From Azorinus chamasolen (taxonomy: Eukaryota > Mollusca > Bivalvia > Cardiida > Solecurtidae), in NCBI GenBank assembly GCA_963576725.1, contig OY755242.1:62376324-62440323 (forward strand): 64,000 nt of DNA, written 5' to 3'. Below the pieces are notes generated by a model. That model saw nothing but the letters and a program-made list of their open reading frames with translations, was not told where the DNA came from and made no database searches. A program made the translations under genes and the position numbers. Positions within the stretch are counted from its first letter, which is position 1; each line of letters begins with the position of its first letter. Positions 19,261-29,363 of the stretch are shown one piece after another.

Positions 19261-19546
19261 TTAACCTTAGGCGATCTTATCTTAGACAGCTACAGGACTT
19301 AGTCCTCCCCCATTGTCGTGTATGATGAAAGAACGTGCTGCTTTAAGATAATGTAAAGCTCCAAAACAAGAAGTGCACACATGCTTTATGGGTATGTCAC
19401 AGTGCAACATATGCGCTGAAGTGCAACTAGAAATATGATACATTGTACTTGTAAAATAGTTTTCGTTCAACAATGACTCTGAATCAGAGGTGTGGGAGCG
19501 GTAATAAACATATAGCTTAACCCTTTACTTTATGAAAAGATATATA

Positions 19547-19744
19547 CATTAAAACCTCTCTAAAAAGGACGTTCAATTTAGTATAAATCTTGGAGAAAGG
19601 TGGCAGTTTAATGCAGGGTGAAAGTCATGCAGAAAGCTCCTCTGGGAGCTTTCTGCATGACCTTCACCCTGCATTAAGCAACCACCTGACTAAAAAGACC
19701 TAAAATGTTTTTTTTTAAAAATCCGAATTAGAGAGGTTCTACTG
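19547..19744 (+). mobile_element. M3 element
   Basis: CATTAAAACCTCTCTAAAAA ... AGAGAGGTTCTACTG; apex GCTCCTCTGGGAGC. The left TA is present. Confidence 0.85.
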
Positions 19745-19750
19745 TTGTAT

Positions 19751-19833
19751 AGTAAATCTCTCTAAACAGAAGTATTCATGGAGACAGGTGGCAGCTTAAT
19801 GCAGGACGAAAGTCATGCAGAAAGCTCCTCTCC
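19751..19833 (+). mobile_element. M3 left half
   Basis: AGTAAATCTCTCTAAACAGA ... GCAGAAAGCTCCTCTCC, broken at the hairpin apex, where a T1 element begins. Confidence 0.75.
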
Positions 19834-19837
19834 TGTT

Positions 19838-20050
19838 TTAACCCCGTATTCCATAAATTGGTTTGTTTACGCCTTGTAATTAGAAAAGTCACAGATCAGA
19901 CTACAGGAGCTGTCTGGTCGATGATATGCTCTGTTTGCTTTAGGAATAGTATAGTTATGTTTCTTCAGTTCAGCCTTGAAAAATGTCATATGTTCGTAAA
20001 CCGTTACGGAAAATTAACATAATTGATCTTCATGCATATTTCTTACATTA
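19838..20050 (+). mobile_element. T1 element, right end eroded
   Basis: TTAACCCCGTATTCCATAAA; the hairpin lost most of its left arm (AGATCAGACTACAGGAGCTG). The long arm is recognisable to about 20050. Confidence 0.65.
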
Positions 20051-20104
20051 AACTAAATTTAAGAAAGAGTTTAATGCACTCGAAGAAAACCCAAACTGTG
20101 ATTT

Positions 20105-20198
20105 TTAACCATTTCTTTCAATAAACGCTTTATCAAGCATTTTCAAACAGAGTAGACCAAGATAATACGGCTCTTTGAGGGTCTACTCTGTCTGTTAA
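20105..20198 (+). mobile_element. T1 short-arm-plus-hairpin fragment
   Basis: TTAACCATTTCTTTCAATAA, then CAAACAGAGTAGACC ... GGTCTACTCTGTCTG; it ends at a TTAA shared with the next T6. The long arm is missing. Confidence 0.7.
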
Positions 20199-20442
20199 CT
20201 CTTTTGGCGCCAAATTTAAAAGTGTCGTCTGCAATAATAATTTCATATTAAATATAATTCTAAACTAAATTATAAAGGTATATTAGTAAAACATTTTTTA
20301 AAAAAACACCTGTATGGTTGTTTTATAATACAGAAAACAGTGAAGTCCCAGGTCAGATGCCGCATTGAAAAGGCGGCATCTGACCTGGGACTGCACTGTT
20401 TTCAATGGTGCCAACAGGCGACATTGGCGCCGAAAGAGTTAA
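20195..20442 (+). mobile_element. T6 element
   Basis: TTAACTCTTTTGGCGCCAAA ... TTGGCGCCGAAAGAGTTAA. The hairpin AAACAGTGAAGTCCCAGGTC/complement has apex CCGCATTGAAAAGGCGG. Confidence 0.85.
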
Positions 20443-20571
20443 TGGAATGTGATAGACCTGCTTCTCTAGTTTCTAAAATGGATACAATGTTCCACCTTCC
20501 ATATTTCATTGTATCCATGAATATTCAGTAATTATTGAAATGTGGACTAAATATAGAACAGAGAAATAGTT
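20439..20571 (+). mobile_element. T2 long-arm fragment
   Basis: CTTCTCTAGTTTCTAAAATG ... AATATAGAACAGAGAAATAG matches only the long arm of T2. It abuts T6 at TTAA 20439-20442. Confidence 0.7.
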
Positions 20572-21120
20572 AAGCCTGAATAAGGCATACACTACAGTTA
20601 GCAAATTTGTGTTCTGGTCAGGATTTACTCTTCTAAGAGTCATAAATATTCGCAGAATGTTGTAATATGTTCTGACGACAAGTCTGGACACTATTTCGAC
20701 ACTATTTCATTTGGTTTGGATTTCCTATACCATAATCTTTATCATAATTTCGCAGTACTGTTCAAAGTGAAACATGTCTGTTCAAAAGGAATATTCCTCT
20801 ATTAGGTAAGTGTCATTATCTCTTATTGATGATCGACAAATGAAACAGATCAATAAACACTTTCCAGACATCATTCTTCGTATAGATGTCATTACCCAAG
20901 AACCGGCAGCTGTTTTGCACATGTCTTCAACGACAGTTGCACACATAGCACACTCTATCGACCAGTTCAGGAACAGTAATCTTTAACATGCTGTTAGTAA
21001 ATATTTGATCATCCTTGCACACAATTTCAACCCAAATCAGATGCCAAACACCGATGTATCACTTGGATCCAAACTGTATTGTGCTCAAAGTGCTCATGGT
21101 TGTTGAGAAGTTGAATGTAT
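20572..21120. other. Unassigned stretch
   Basis: No element ends seen, apart from a T8-like CAGATGCCAAACACCGATG hairpin trace at about 21035-21080. Confidence 0.45.
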
Positions 21121-21121
21121 A

Positions 21122-21494
21122 CAGTAGAATCCCTTTATACTGGAATTTTAATAAAGAACACATCTTTAGGTAGATGACTGCTTAATGCAGAGTGAACATC
21201 ATACAGAAAGGTCCTTTAATCCTAAATTAACCATACGCTTGCTATTCACGTCAATATACCTAGCTGTAAATAGTGAAGAGCCAGATGAGACAGCTCCTGC
21301 AGGAGCTGTCTCATCAGGGTCTGCACTATTTACAAGTTGGTTGTGCAACCAGTGCCCTCCACAGCAGTGATTGCACAGCGAAATACTTGTACACAGTGAA
21401 GATATATGTAATTATACAACATGGCATGGGTAAAGAAGGAGAAATGTTTTTTAAAATTCAGCAAGCGAAGGGTTAAGCTACCACCTGTCTTACC
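21122..21494 (+). mobile_element. M3 remnant hosting a T4
   Basis: CAGTAGAATCCCTTTATACT ... GCTTAATGCAGAGTGAAC on the left; GCTACCACCTGTCTTACCAG on the right of the T4. The right terminus is replaced by a T8-like piece (GGATCCAAGCTGTTTGACAC). Confidence 0.65.
21227..21476 (+). mobile_element. T4 element
   Basis: TTAACCATACGCTTGCTATT ... AGCAAGCGAAGGGTTAA; near-perfect hairpin with apex GCTCCTGCAGGAGC and mismatches GAAGA/GCAGA. Confidence 0.9.
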
Positions 21495-21614
21495 AGGATC
21501 CAAGCTGTTTGACACTCGGTCAGTAAATTATTAGATTATCAAAAGTTTGAACGATTCGAAATATTTTCAACAGGTAAAATTCTAAGCAGTCATCATATTT
21601 ACTGCAGATAGAGA

Positions 21615-21845
21615 TTAACGAATTCCCTCCTAGACTATTTTTAGACCCAGCCTCTTTGAATTCATCTACCAAAAAGGAGCATTAGTTATAGAAAAGGAGA
21701 ATTTTAGAACTGGGTAGTTTTTAAACCATTGTGATAAATAGAGCAGTTGCTTTATAGGAGCAAATGTTCTATTTATCACAATATGGTTTTAAAACATGAC
21801 TTTTACAGAGGCGTCAAAATGCGTCAGTAGGAGGGAATGGGTTAA
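21615..21845 (+). mobile_element. T3 element
   Basis: TTAACGAATTCCCTCCTAGA ... GGAGGGAATGGGTTAA; hairpin with apex GCTTTATAGGAGC. Confidence 0.9.
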
Positions 21846-21922
21846 CATGGTCTTGTATACTAGCATTATATCTGAGACAGCTTTTGTCCATTGACAACAA
21901 ATAAGCAAGTAAGCAATGCTGG

Positions 21923-22150
21923 TTAACTCTTTCCTTCATATAAACACCTTTTCATGCATCTGCAAACAGAGTAGACCGAGATCAGACGGCTCCTATGGAG
22001 CAAATGCTCTATTTATCATAATGATTTAAAAACAATCAAACAATTATCACAATGGTTTCAAAAATGACATTTGTAAGGGCATAAAAATAGCGCCAGATCA
22101 AGACGGCTTATATAGGAGCCGTCTGTTCAAAGCCTGCTCTATTTGTTACG
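21923..22150 (+). mobile_element. Chimeric T1/T3 element
   Basis: It starts as T1 (TTAACTCTTTCCTTCATATA; AGACCGAGATCAGACGGCTC), then at the hairpin apex continues as the right half of T3 (GGAGCAAATGCTCTATTTAT, then TGGTTTCAAAAATGACATTT), then resumes with a second T1 hairpin (AGACGGCTTATATAGGAGCC). Confidence 0.7.
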
Positions 22151-22178
22151 GAATAAGTAGACGAAGCCGTGATAACCT

Positions 22179-22505
22179 TTAACCCTTCATTGCTGAATTT
22201 TAAAATACATTTCGAGGGCTTGGTGCAAAACTATTCTAACTCCTTCACTTTGTGAAGGAATTAGAATAGTTTTGCACCAAGCCCTCGATTTCTCCTTCTT
22301 TACCCATGCCCTGTTGTATAATTACATATATCTTCACTGTGTACAAGTATTTCGCTGTGCAATCACTGCTGTAGAGTGCATTGTTGCACAATCAACTTGT
22401 AACAAGTGCAGACCCTGATGAGACAGCTCCTGCAGGAGCTGTCTCATCTGGCTCTTCACTATTTACAGGTAGGTACATTGACGTGGATAGCAAGCGAAGG
22501 GTTAA
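22179..22505 (-). mobile_element. T4 element carrying a 75-bp palindrome
   Basis: TTAACCCTTCATTGCTGAAT ... GCAAGCGAAGGGTTAA. The long arm is interrupted at 22213-22287; the hairpin is near-perfect with apex GCTCCTGCAGGAGC. Confidence 0.9.
22213..22287. mobile_element. F4: 75-bp perfect palindromic insertion
   Basis: CGAGGGCTTGGTGCAAAACT ... complement, arms of about 34 bases around TCACTTTGTGA. ATTT flanks both sides, while other T4 copies have a single ACATTTCTCC here, which points to a 4-bp target duplication. Confidence 0.8.
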
Positions 22506-22529
22506 AGAAAACTCAGTTTTGGAACTAGA

Positions 22530-22640
22530 GGTGACGCCGAGTAACTCCGCGTCTCGTCAGGATCTAACTTTATTGATTATAATTAAAGAAGCAGGCGACA
22601 ATCTTAGCAGCTGAAATTTATTTGGCGCCAAAAGGATTAA
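22530..22640 (+). repeat. T7 relic
   Basis: GACGCCGAGTAACTCCGCGT, then GCAGGCGACAATCTTAGCAG and TTGGCGCCAAAAGGATTAA. The left arm is missing. Confidence 0.5.
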
Positions 22641-22706
22641 TCTTGTTGATTTCCTGATATTGTACATGAATACTCATTGAGGGAAGCGATACTGGCTACA
22701 TGAGCT

Positions 22707-22924
22707 GATTCCCTCATAGACTATTTTTATATCCAACTTCTTTGAATGAACCTACCGAAAATGAGCATTTACTAGAGAAAAGGAAACTTTTAGTATTGTG
22801 TAGTTCTGAAACCATTGTGATAAATAGTGCATTTGCTCCTATGGATCAAATGCTCTAACACAATGCTTTCAAAAATGACTTTTACCGAGACGTCAAAATG
22901 CGCCAGTAGGAGGGAATAGGGATA
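22707..22924 (+). mobile_element. T3 element, hairpin right arm decayed
   Basis: ATTCCCTCATAGACTATTTT ... GGAGGGAATAGGGATAA. The right hairpin arm lost the TATTTAT segment. Confidence 0.8.
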
Positions 22925-22929
22925 ACGCT

Positions 22930-23060
22930 TTCACTGACGAATTTGCCGTAAAGCGATTCACAGGGCTCGCTGCAATGGACAAATATGTGCTTACCTTTGC
23001 AAATAGTTTGGATCCAGATGAGACATCGAGTAAACACGACGTCTCATTAAGATATCAACT
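22930..23060 (+). repeat. T7 relic
   Basis: CTTTCACTGACGAATTTGCC and TTTGCAAATAGTTTGGATCC with a broken right hairpin arm. Confidence 0.45.
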
Positions 23061-23117
23061 TTTTAACACACCACTTGCGTTTTTGATAAAAAATTGAAGG
23101 ATACTCCACATGTAACC

Positions 23118-23210
23118 CAAAGTAGGTGACATTGGTTGCAGACGAAAAATAATTGGAGCATGTGACTTTGGTTGCAGACGAAACATAATTGGAACCGGAA
23201 AAGTATCAGC
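23118..23210 (+). repeat. 46-bp duplication
   Basis: GTGACATTGGTTGCAGACGA-AAAATAATTGGA is repeated as GTGACTTTGGTTGCAGACGA-AACATAATTGGA. Confidence 0.6.
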
Positions 23211-23354
23211 AAGGAAGGTAGAAAGGACGATGGTGGTTTGTTTACTGATGAGAGACACAAAGTCCAATTTCCTGTGTGTGGATGTTATTATAGAAATACA
23301 GTAAATTTATATCTCTACAGTCGCTATTTCCTTCATGACTATTCATCAGGTAAA

Positions 23355-23706
23355 ACCATTTACGCCATAAATAATCCTTACTACAATTTGCAAACAGAGT
23401 AGACCAAGGTCAGATGGCTCCTATAGGAGCCGTCTGATCAGATTCTGTTGGTATTTAGGGCAGGTGACAGCTTAAAGCAAGGTGAGAGTAAAACAGAACG
23501 CTTTTACTTTCACCTTGCTTTAAGCAGCCTTCTGCCTTTAACACAAAATACTTGATGTAATTTAGTGGCCGTTATAGAGAGGTTTTACTGTAATATAGAT
23601 TCTATAGTTTCTACCATAACCAAATATTCATGTGTCCTTGTGCTATTATTACAGTTAATCTGACTAATTAATACTCATGTCACTATTTCATGGAGTAAAG
23701 GGTTAA
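23355..23706 (+). mobile_element. T1 element hosting a truncated M1
   Basis: Short arm and hairpin (apex GCTCCTATAGGAGC) lie on the left; after the M1 the long arm resumes at ATATAGATTCTATAGTTTCT and ends GGAGTAAAGGGTTAA. Confidence 0.75.
23447..23590 (-). mobile_element. M1, left terminus deleted
   Basis: TTGGTATTTAGGGCAGGTGA ... GAGAGGTTTTACTG followed by TA. The apex is shortened (CAGAACGCTTTTACTTTC). Confidence 0.75.
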
Positions 23707-24232
23707 ACTCTGTGATAAACGTATAGTATTAACATTAAAGGCAGAGAATCACCCTGGAGTATGGCATGTCAGACGTTGCAAAATTTAATACATTTTTATT
23801 TATGTGATAAAATTGCCTATATGCATTCTATCAAGTTATATATGTTTTGCAAAATTGGATTGATATATGGTTAAGAACGTATATATATTGTAAAAATGAT
23901 ATGTTTATTATAAAATGTCGAACATATATTTTCCGAAGTTGCATATGTGTATAGTATAAATGCTTATGATACACACTATGTATTCTATATCGTTTATCTT
24001 TATTGATAAAGTCAGTATTTATGCTGTAAACGATCATATACATGTATATGTGGTATAGCTAGTTCATTTATGCGCGATATTGACACATATGTACTGTTCG
24101 ATAATTGCATACTGGGATATGTTTACAACATTTGTAACGACGGGTTTGATTGGAAGGTAAACTCTAGGACGAACTGAGCTTTGAAAGATGTCAGTCACTA
24201 TAAAAAACGTGGTCTGAATTGTAAAAATAAAC
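23707..24232. other. Very AT-rich unassigned stretch
   Basis: Many TATATA and CATATATG words; no element ends and no coding signal. Confidence 0.5.
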
Positions 24233-24480
24233 TTAACCCTTCGCTTGATATTCACGTCAATATACCTACCTGTAAATAATGAAGACCCAGATGAGACAGC
24301 TCCTGCAGGAGCTGTCTCATCAGAGTCTGCACTATTTACAAGTTAATTGTGCAACCAATGCACTCAACAGCAGTGATTGCACAGCGAAATACTTGTACAC
24401 AGTGAAGATATATGTAATTTAACAACAGGACATGGGTAAAGAAGGAGAAATGTGTTTTAAAATTCAGCAAGAGAAGGTTT
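24233..24480 (+). mobile_element. T4 element, right end eroded
   Basis: TTAACCCTTCGCTTGATATT ... CAGCAAGAGAAGGTTTTA; hairpin intact. Confidence 0.85.
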
Positions 24481-24842
24481 TATTAGCATTTATTACAAAT
24501 TATAACAAGAAAGGTTCGTGTTGTGACTTGACAACATGCATTCTTTGGGGACCGCCATCTTAGATTTCAAAGTGAGTGTCCAATCAAACCCTTCGATACA
24601 AATGCTGTAAACATATCCCAAGATGCATTTATAGAACACACATAAACGTCAAAATCGAACATAAATGTGCTAGATATACCACATACTCGTTTACAACATA
24701 AAGACTGACTTTAACAATAAAAATAGATGGTGTTAAATACAAATACATCAATATGTTCCATTAGTGTAGTCATACCATATACATATGAACTTTCGTGATA
24801 TATATACGACATTATATAATATGCATATAAAATTTACAATAT
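24481..24842. other. AT-rich unassigned stretch
   Basis: Nothing recognised before the mariner relic. The TATAC-rich sequence on both sides of the mariner is similar. Confidence 0.45.
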
Positions 24843-24843
24843 A

Positions 24844-25739
24844 CGAGGGCTGATTGATAAATTCTCGGAATTCTCATCTCAAGAATTTAATTCTTTATCA
24901 AATCCCATGAAAACTCGTTTTCAAGTAAAACAAATTGTTTCCTCTTTTATTATGAGGTAGGTGAATAGATATTTTGCACTTAAGAAGAATAAATGGTATC
25001 CATAGCAACCACTGTTTGGTGACTTGAAGCACGCTGTTATTTCACATATTCTGAATTCACAAAATATGCTAGTGCGCAGTAAGATTTAGCGCAAATTTAG
25101 CCTAAACGCAACTGATGTTAGCCTGACGTTCGACTTCATTTCCGGAATATTTGAAGACGTTATGTTGGACGGTTATCTAACAACGGCGTTTTATGGTCAT
25201 GGATTCAAAAAGGCGCATGACGTTAACAGATGACATTGAGTTGCGTGCGGTTGTAAAATTGTGTGTGGGACTCACTGGTAGAAAAACAAAAACAAATTAA
25301 AACCTCGGATACATTACCAACCTGTGGAAAAACATTTTTTCTGCAAATGGCACGAGCGATTTAGGGATGGTAGAACCTCAGTGTTTGATGACGAATTTTA
25401 ACCCCCTTGGACATCCGTCTGTTCCCTGATCTAAAATAGGAACTTAGATGCCAACGGTTTAGAACCTCTTTAGAATTACGCAACAAGGCATGTAAAGTAA
25501 TTTCGTTATTCATGGATGATTGGTTTAAGGTAACATTTGTCCGATGGGTAGATAGACGTGCTTCAAGTACTGCATTGTTGTTCAATGTTTCATGTAAACT
25601 TTATTATTCAGTGTATGCAAATAATATTTGAGCTATATGTCAGTCGTGAGTAAACATCTCGTGAGGTATTTTGTGTTTTCGTTTTCTATTCAAGGTTTCA
25701 GTAATAAAGCAATTCCGCGAACTTATCAATCACCCCTTG
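24844..25739 (+). mobile_element. Mariner-type transposon relic with decayed transposase
   Basis: The ends are imperfect inverted repeats of about 29 bp (CGAGGGCTGATTGATAA at the left, its near-complement at the right), flanked by TA on both sides, as for Tc1/mariner elements. Inside, the plus strand still encodes mariner-like fragments: RAVVKLCVGL near 25240, WHERFRDGRTSVFDDE at 25348-25395, a frame-shifted LGHPS, and a C-terminal-like WFKVTFVRWVDRRAS at 25521-25565. The order matches a mariner helix-turn-helix region and C-terminus. The DD(D/E) catalytic core between them is missing, and stops and frameshifts are present, so the copy cannot move by itself. Confidence 0.85.
25240..25575 (+). 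pseudogene. Mariner transposase pseudogene fragments
   Basis: Two collinear blocks of mariner transposase survive: the N-terminal DNA-binding region (25240-25415, with at least one frameshift and a TAA after FDDEF) and a C-terminal block (25521-25575). The catalytic middle is deleted. The open frame on the opposite strand here is a shadow. Confidence 0.75.
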
Positions 25740-25942
25740 TATATATACATCTTTTACCATATACGAGTATATATTGAATGTTACAATATAGATATAACTT
25801 TATAGAACATAGTATATGCAGTTTTACCACACAGATATAAAGTCATTGAATATTGTAACGTCTAACAAGCTATACGGTGCTTTGTGCACGGTGTATCAAC
25901 ACACCATGCCTTATAGCCATGCTCTTGGATTCTCATGGACAG

Positions 25943-26190
25943 TTAATCTTTTCTCTGATTTATATTCGTGTAAGAATTAATGACACCATGGCCATTTATT
26001 AGCCGCAGTTTTATAACGTAAAACAATTCAAGGGAGTTTCTTGCTTTGGCACAAATTTTAGAATTAGATCTATACCATGTCATAGCCAAACAGAGAAGAC
26101 CCTGATCAGACGGCTCCTGCAGGAGCCGTCTGATTTGGGTCTAATCTGTTTACAAAGCCATGAAAAGGCGTTTATATGAATGAAAGTAAA
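25943..26190 (-). mobile_element. T1 element
   Basis: TTAATCTTTTCTCTGATTTA, long arm, CAAACAGAGAAGACCCTGAT hairpin with apex GCTCCTGCAGGAGC, short arm AAAGGCGTTTATATGAATG; right end eroded. Confidence 0.8.
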
Positions 26191-26604
26191 ATAATTATAA
26201 TATTCTGTCTTTTCATGCTAACTTAGACCCGAATTGCATTTTTGGCAAACATAATGGGTCCAGATAAGGCCCCACATCGGATCACACGGCTTCAAAACAG
26301 AATCGAATCAGCTTGTCACTTGGGCAATAGTGTCTCAAAGACTTGACTGATTCTTTAGTAAGTAACACATATCCCCGACCAGAATTTTGTTTGGCCAGAC
26401 ATCAGTTGTTACGGCAGAAAAATGGGTTATATATCAAATATGACAGATTATGTAGACCGTAAAACCCTTTTCCAAGTAATCTCTACCAGACTGGTATTTG
26501 CAAACAACTCAGATCTAGAAGTAACTCGGAGTCTCATCAGGATTGTACGTTTTTACGCTCAACTAAAATGTCTCCTCTCCAAAGCTAAAACGAATAGAAA
26601 TCTA
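26191..26604. other. Unassigned, with two T7/T8 hairpin traces
   Basis: GGGTCCAGATAAGGCCCCAC (about 26250) and CAGATCTAGAAGTAACTCGGAG (about 26510) resemble T7/T8 hairpin arms but are too decayed to bound. Confidence 0.4.
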
Positions 26605-26640
26605 GTTAACCCTTTCCTTCATTTAAACGCATGTTCAAGC
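26605..26640 (+). mobile_element. T1 left-end fragment
   Basis: TTAACCCTTTCCTTCATTTA ... GCATTTGCA, broken exactly at the hairpin start; CCCACTCTCCACCAAAC (F1-like) follows. Confidence 0.6.
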
Positions 26641-26922
26641 ATTTGCACCCACTCTCCACCAAACAATGATTTTGTTTTAAAAAATCATGTTTTGTATTGG
26701 TGTGGTCAGAAAACTATATTTTGGTATGTTTTATATACTTATGACATGTGATTAAAAAAATAATGTATTTGTGATGTAGTTATTGTTGTTGTTGAGACAA
26801 AGCATACGAAGGGCACCTGTGATTCACAGTACACCTAGTTTCAAGACATTCACATAAGGGCATCTTTACGGAACGGCTGAACATGTTTAAACAGCAACAG
26901 AGCGTTGTCAGATGACTTGTCA

Positions 26923-27018
26923 TTTCTCCACTAAACCCCTATCTTGTGATCACACTTTAGAATCGTCTCGAGAAGACGATTCTAAAGAGTGTTCACATCA
27001 TAGGGTTTGGTTGAGAAA
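26923..27018. repeat. F1 fold-back element
   Basis: TTTCTCCACTAAACCCC ... GGGTTTGGTTGAGAAA with core GAATCGTCTCGAGAAGACGATTC. The tail AAGGAGTTATTCTGTAGAAT follows to about 27065. Confidence 0.85.
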
Positions 27019-27108
27019 TAAAGGAGTTATTCTGTAGAATGTTTTTAATTACGCATCTTATCTGGGCCTCTGTTTGAACCTATCAAAAATGGAATAATCT
27101 GTCAGTGA

Positions 27109-27336
27109 TTAACGCATTTGCTCCCACGAGCCCATATATGGGACGTAGGTAAACATTGTAGACTCTGATCAGACGCCGCATAATGCGGCGTCTGATCAGA
27201 GTCTACACTGTTTGCTGATAGGAATTTCAATATGAAACAAAACGAAATTGAACATTTAGGCCAGGTTTCCCTTAGATAAAAAATTGACTAATCCAATATA
27301 TAAACATGGAAGATCCACTGGGAGCAAATGGGTTAA
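27109..27336 (-). mobile_element. T5 element
   Basis: TTAACGCATTTGCTCCCACG ... GGGAGCAAATGGGTTAA; symmetric hairpin with apex CGCCGCATAATGCGGCG. Confidence 0.9.
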
Positions 27337-27715
27337 TCGACAGAGTCTGTTCGAGGGGAGTTTGAAGGACAAACCGTGTATACTTTGACCAGAACGACCC
27401 TCTTTCGATCCGTGTTTTTACTGTTAGCAAAACGTCAGTACACGCGGTTCTCGCATCTAGAAATAGAATATATCTCTCCGAAAAACTGTTGTCCACATAA
27501 TAGATAATTATCGAGACTTGCTCTTTCTTGGTTTATTTTCTCAAAGTCGTACAGAGTAAAATGTCATGGTTTCTGTAAAAGGTAAAATCAATAGATCAGG
27601 TTTACATGTGTCTGATATCCTTGGCCAAGCCTTCAAGCACTAATAGGTTGCTCAGTTAAATCGATCTTGCTACCATCACCATGACAATATAACTGTTCCT
27701 ATATATGACAAAATA
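27337..27715. other. Unassigned stretch
   Basis: A 74-codon open frame on the minus strand overlaps the T5 end; nothing convincing is seen. Confidence 0.45.
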
Positions 27716-27894
27716 CAGTCAAACTTTGATAGTTCGAATTATAAGTATAAGCTTGCTGCTAAATGATGGTTGAAAGTCACGCAAAAAGCTTATAGAGGAG
27801 CTCTCTGTCTGACCTTCACCCTGCTTTAAGCTGCCACCTTTCTTAAGGATCAATAATGATACTTATGTTAGTGTTCGAATATCGAGTTTTACTG
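27716..27894 (+). mobile_element. M3 element (CGAA-end subtype)
   Basis: TA-flanked; CAGTCAAACTTTGATAGTTC ... GAATATCGAGTTTTACTG; hairpin apex decayed (GCTTATAGAGGAGC). Confidence 0.8.
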
Positions 27895-28030
27895 TACGTG
27901 CATTTTCTCGTACTCCTCTACACAAAGAATACAGATTGCTAATTCACATGGATAAGCGCATTATACTTCTAGAATGATAGATTCTTAACAATTTACTCTG
28001 TGAATATTCGTGTAAGAAATAAAGACATTA

Positions 28031-28280
28031 TTAACCCTTCGCTTGCTATTCATGTCAATATACCTACCTGTAAATAGTGAAGACCCAAATTAGACAGCTC
28101 CAACAGGAGCTGTCTCATCAGGGTCTGCACTATTTACAAGTTAATTGTGCAACCAGTGCACTCCACAGCAGTGATTGCACAGCGAAATACTTGTACACAG
28201 TGAAGATATATGTAACTATACAACAGGGCATGGGTAAAGTAGGGGAAATGTATTTTAAAATTCAGCAAGCGAAGGATTAA
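28031..28280 (+). mobile_element. T4 element inside T1
   Basis: TTAACCCTTCGCTTGCTATT ... GCAAGCGAAGGATTAA. Apex changed to GCTCCAACAGGAGC. Confidence 0.9.
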
Positions 28281-28356
28281 TATTTATTAACTGAACTTTT
28301 ACATATGAACACAGGACATTTTGGAAACTGCAGTATCTGATTTTTATACATGTATA

Positions 28357-28702
28357 CAGTAAAACTTGATACTACGAACTTTTAGTAATAGAGAATTTAT
28401 GTCTTTGTAGGATTAATGCATGGTGAAAGTTACCTATGTTAACCCATTCCCTCATAGGCTAATTTCAGATACAATCTCTTTAAATAAATATACCGAAAAG
28501 GAACATTAACTAGAGAAAAGGAAACTTTAGAATTTTGTAGTTTGAAACCATTGTGATAAATATAGCATTTGCTTCTATAGGAGCAAATGCTCTATTTATC
28601 ACAATGGTTTCACAAAGTGACTTTTACAGAGTCGTCAAAAAGAATGGGTTAAAGATCAATAATGGTACGTATTTAAGTGTTAGTAGTATCGAGATTTAAC
28701 TG
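28357..28702 (+). mobile_element. M3 element inside T1, hosting T3
   Basis: CAGTAAAACTTGATACTACG ... GTATCGAGATTTAACTG, left TA present. The second half of the hairpin is replaced by the T3 insertion. Confidence 0.75.
28439..28652 (+). mobile_element. T3 element, third nesting level
   Basis: TTAACCCATTCCCTCATAGG ... AAAAAGAATGGGTTAA; good hairpin with apex GCTTCTATAGGAGC; short deletion in the right arm. Confidence 0.9.
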
Positions 28703-28918
28703 CAATTCCATAAGCAAACCGAGGAAATCGTGACCAGACGGTTCCTACAGGAAATGTCGAAAATTGGTCTTCTCTGTTTGAAAAGGCGTTAATAGTCGTA
28801 TTAACCGAATAAAGGATTATTGTTAAGTTTTATTGCATACGTCATAAATGTTGAACAAATATGCAGTTCATTGGTTAGACGATCCTTACAACCACAGTAT
28901 AAATATAATTCTGAGACT

Positions 28919-29155
28919 TTAATCCTTTCCCTGTTCTATGTTTATTCCTAATTGCAATACCTACTGAATATTTATGGTCATAATAGTTATGACGAAATAT
29001 GGAAGGTGCAACATTGTAGCCATTTTAGAAAGTAAAGAAACAGATCTATCAAATTTCATTAGCAAACAGAGCAGACTCTGACCAGGAGCCCTCTGATCCG
29101 GGTCTATTCTGTTTGCAAATGCGTGAAAACACGTTTATACGAGGGAACGGGTTAA
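28919..29155 (-). mobile_element. T2 element
   Basis: TTAATCCTTTCCCTGTTCTA ... GAGGGAACGGGTTAA. The left half of the hairpin apex is deleted (CTCTGACCAGGAGCCC). Confidence 0.85.
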
Positions 29156-29246
29156 AATAGGTAGATGCGTGATGGCGTTCAAACTTCCAGTGTTTTATTT
29201 TTTGATAACTGCTATCCTGCATCAACGCGTCCCTCCACAAATAAAG

Positions 29247-29363
29247 GATCTTACACGAGTGTTCATTATAAATTGCTTTTATGAAACGAGTTTGCTATAA
29301 TAATATGACACGGACATTAGCTCGTGTCATATTCACTATAAAACAATTTGTAATGAACACGAA
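29247..29363. repeat. F5 imperfect fold-back
   Basis: Outer arms CGAGTGTTCATTATAAATTG / CAATTTGTAATGAACACGA; inner perfect pair AATATGACACG-GACATTAG-CTCGTGTCATATT. Single copy here. From 29364 to about 29640 nothing else is seen. Confidence 0.7.

Larger units (their letters stand above)
27985..28820 (-). mobile_element. T1 element hosting T4 and M3 (M3 hosts T3)
   Basis: The T1 parts are 27985-28030 (TTAACAATTTACTCTGTGAA), 28281-28354 and 28703-28820 (CATAAGCAAACCGAGG ... AAAAGGCGTTAATAG). Joined across the insertions they follow uninterrupted T1 copies. Confidence 0.75.

Noticed and set aside
25361..25585. 74-codon minus-strand frame
   Set aside because: Antisense shadow of the mariner transposase remnant.
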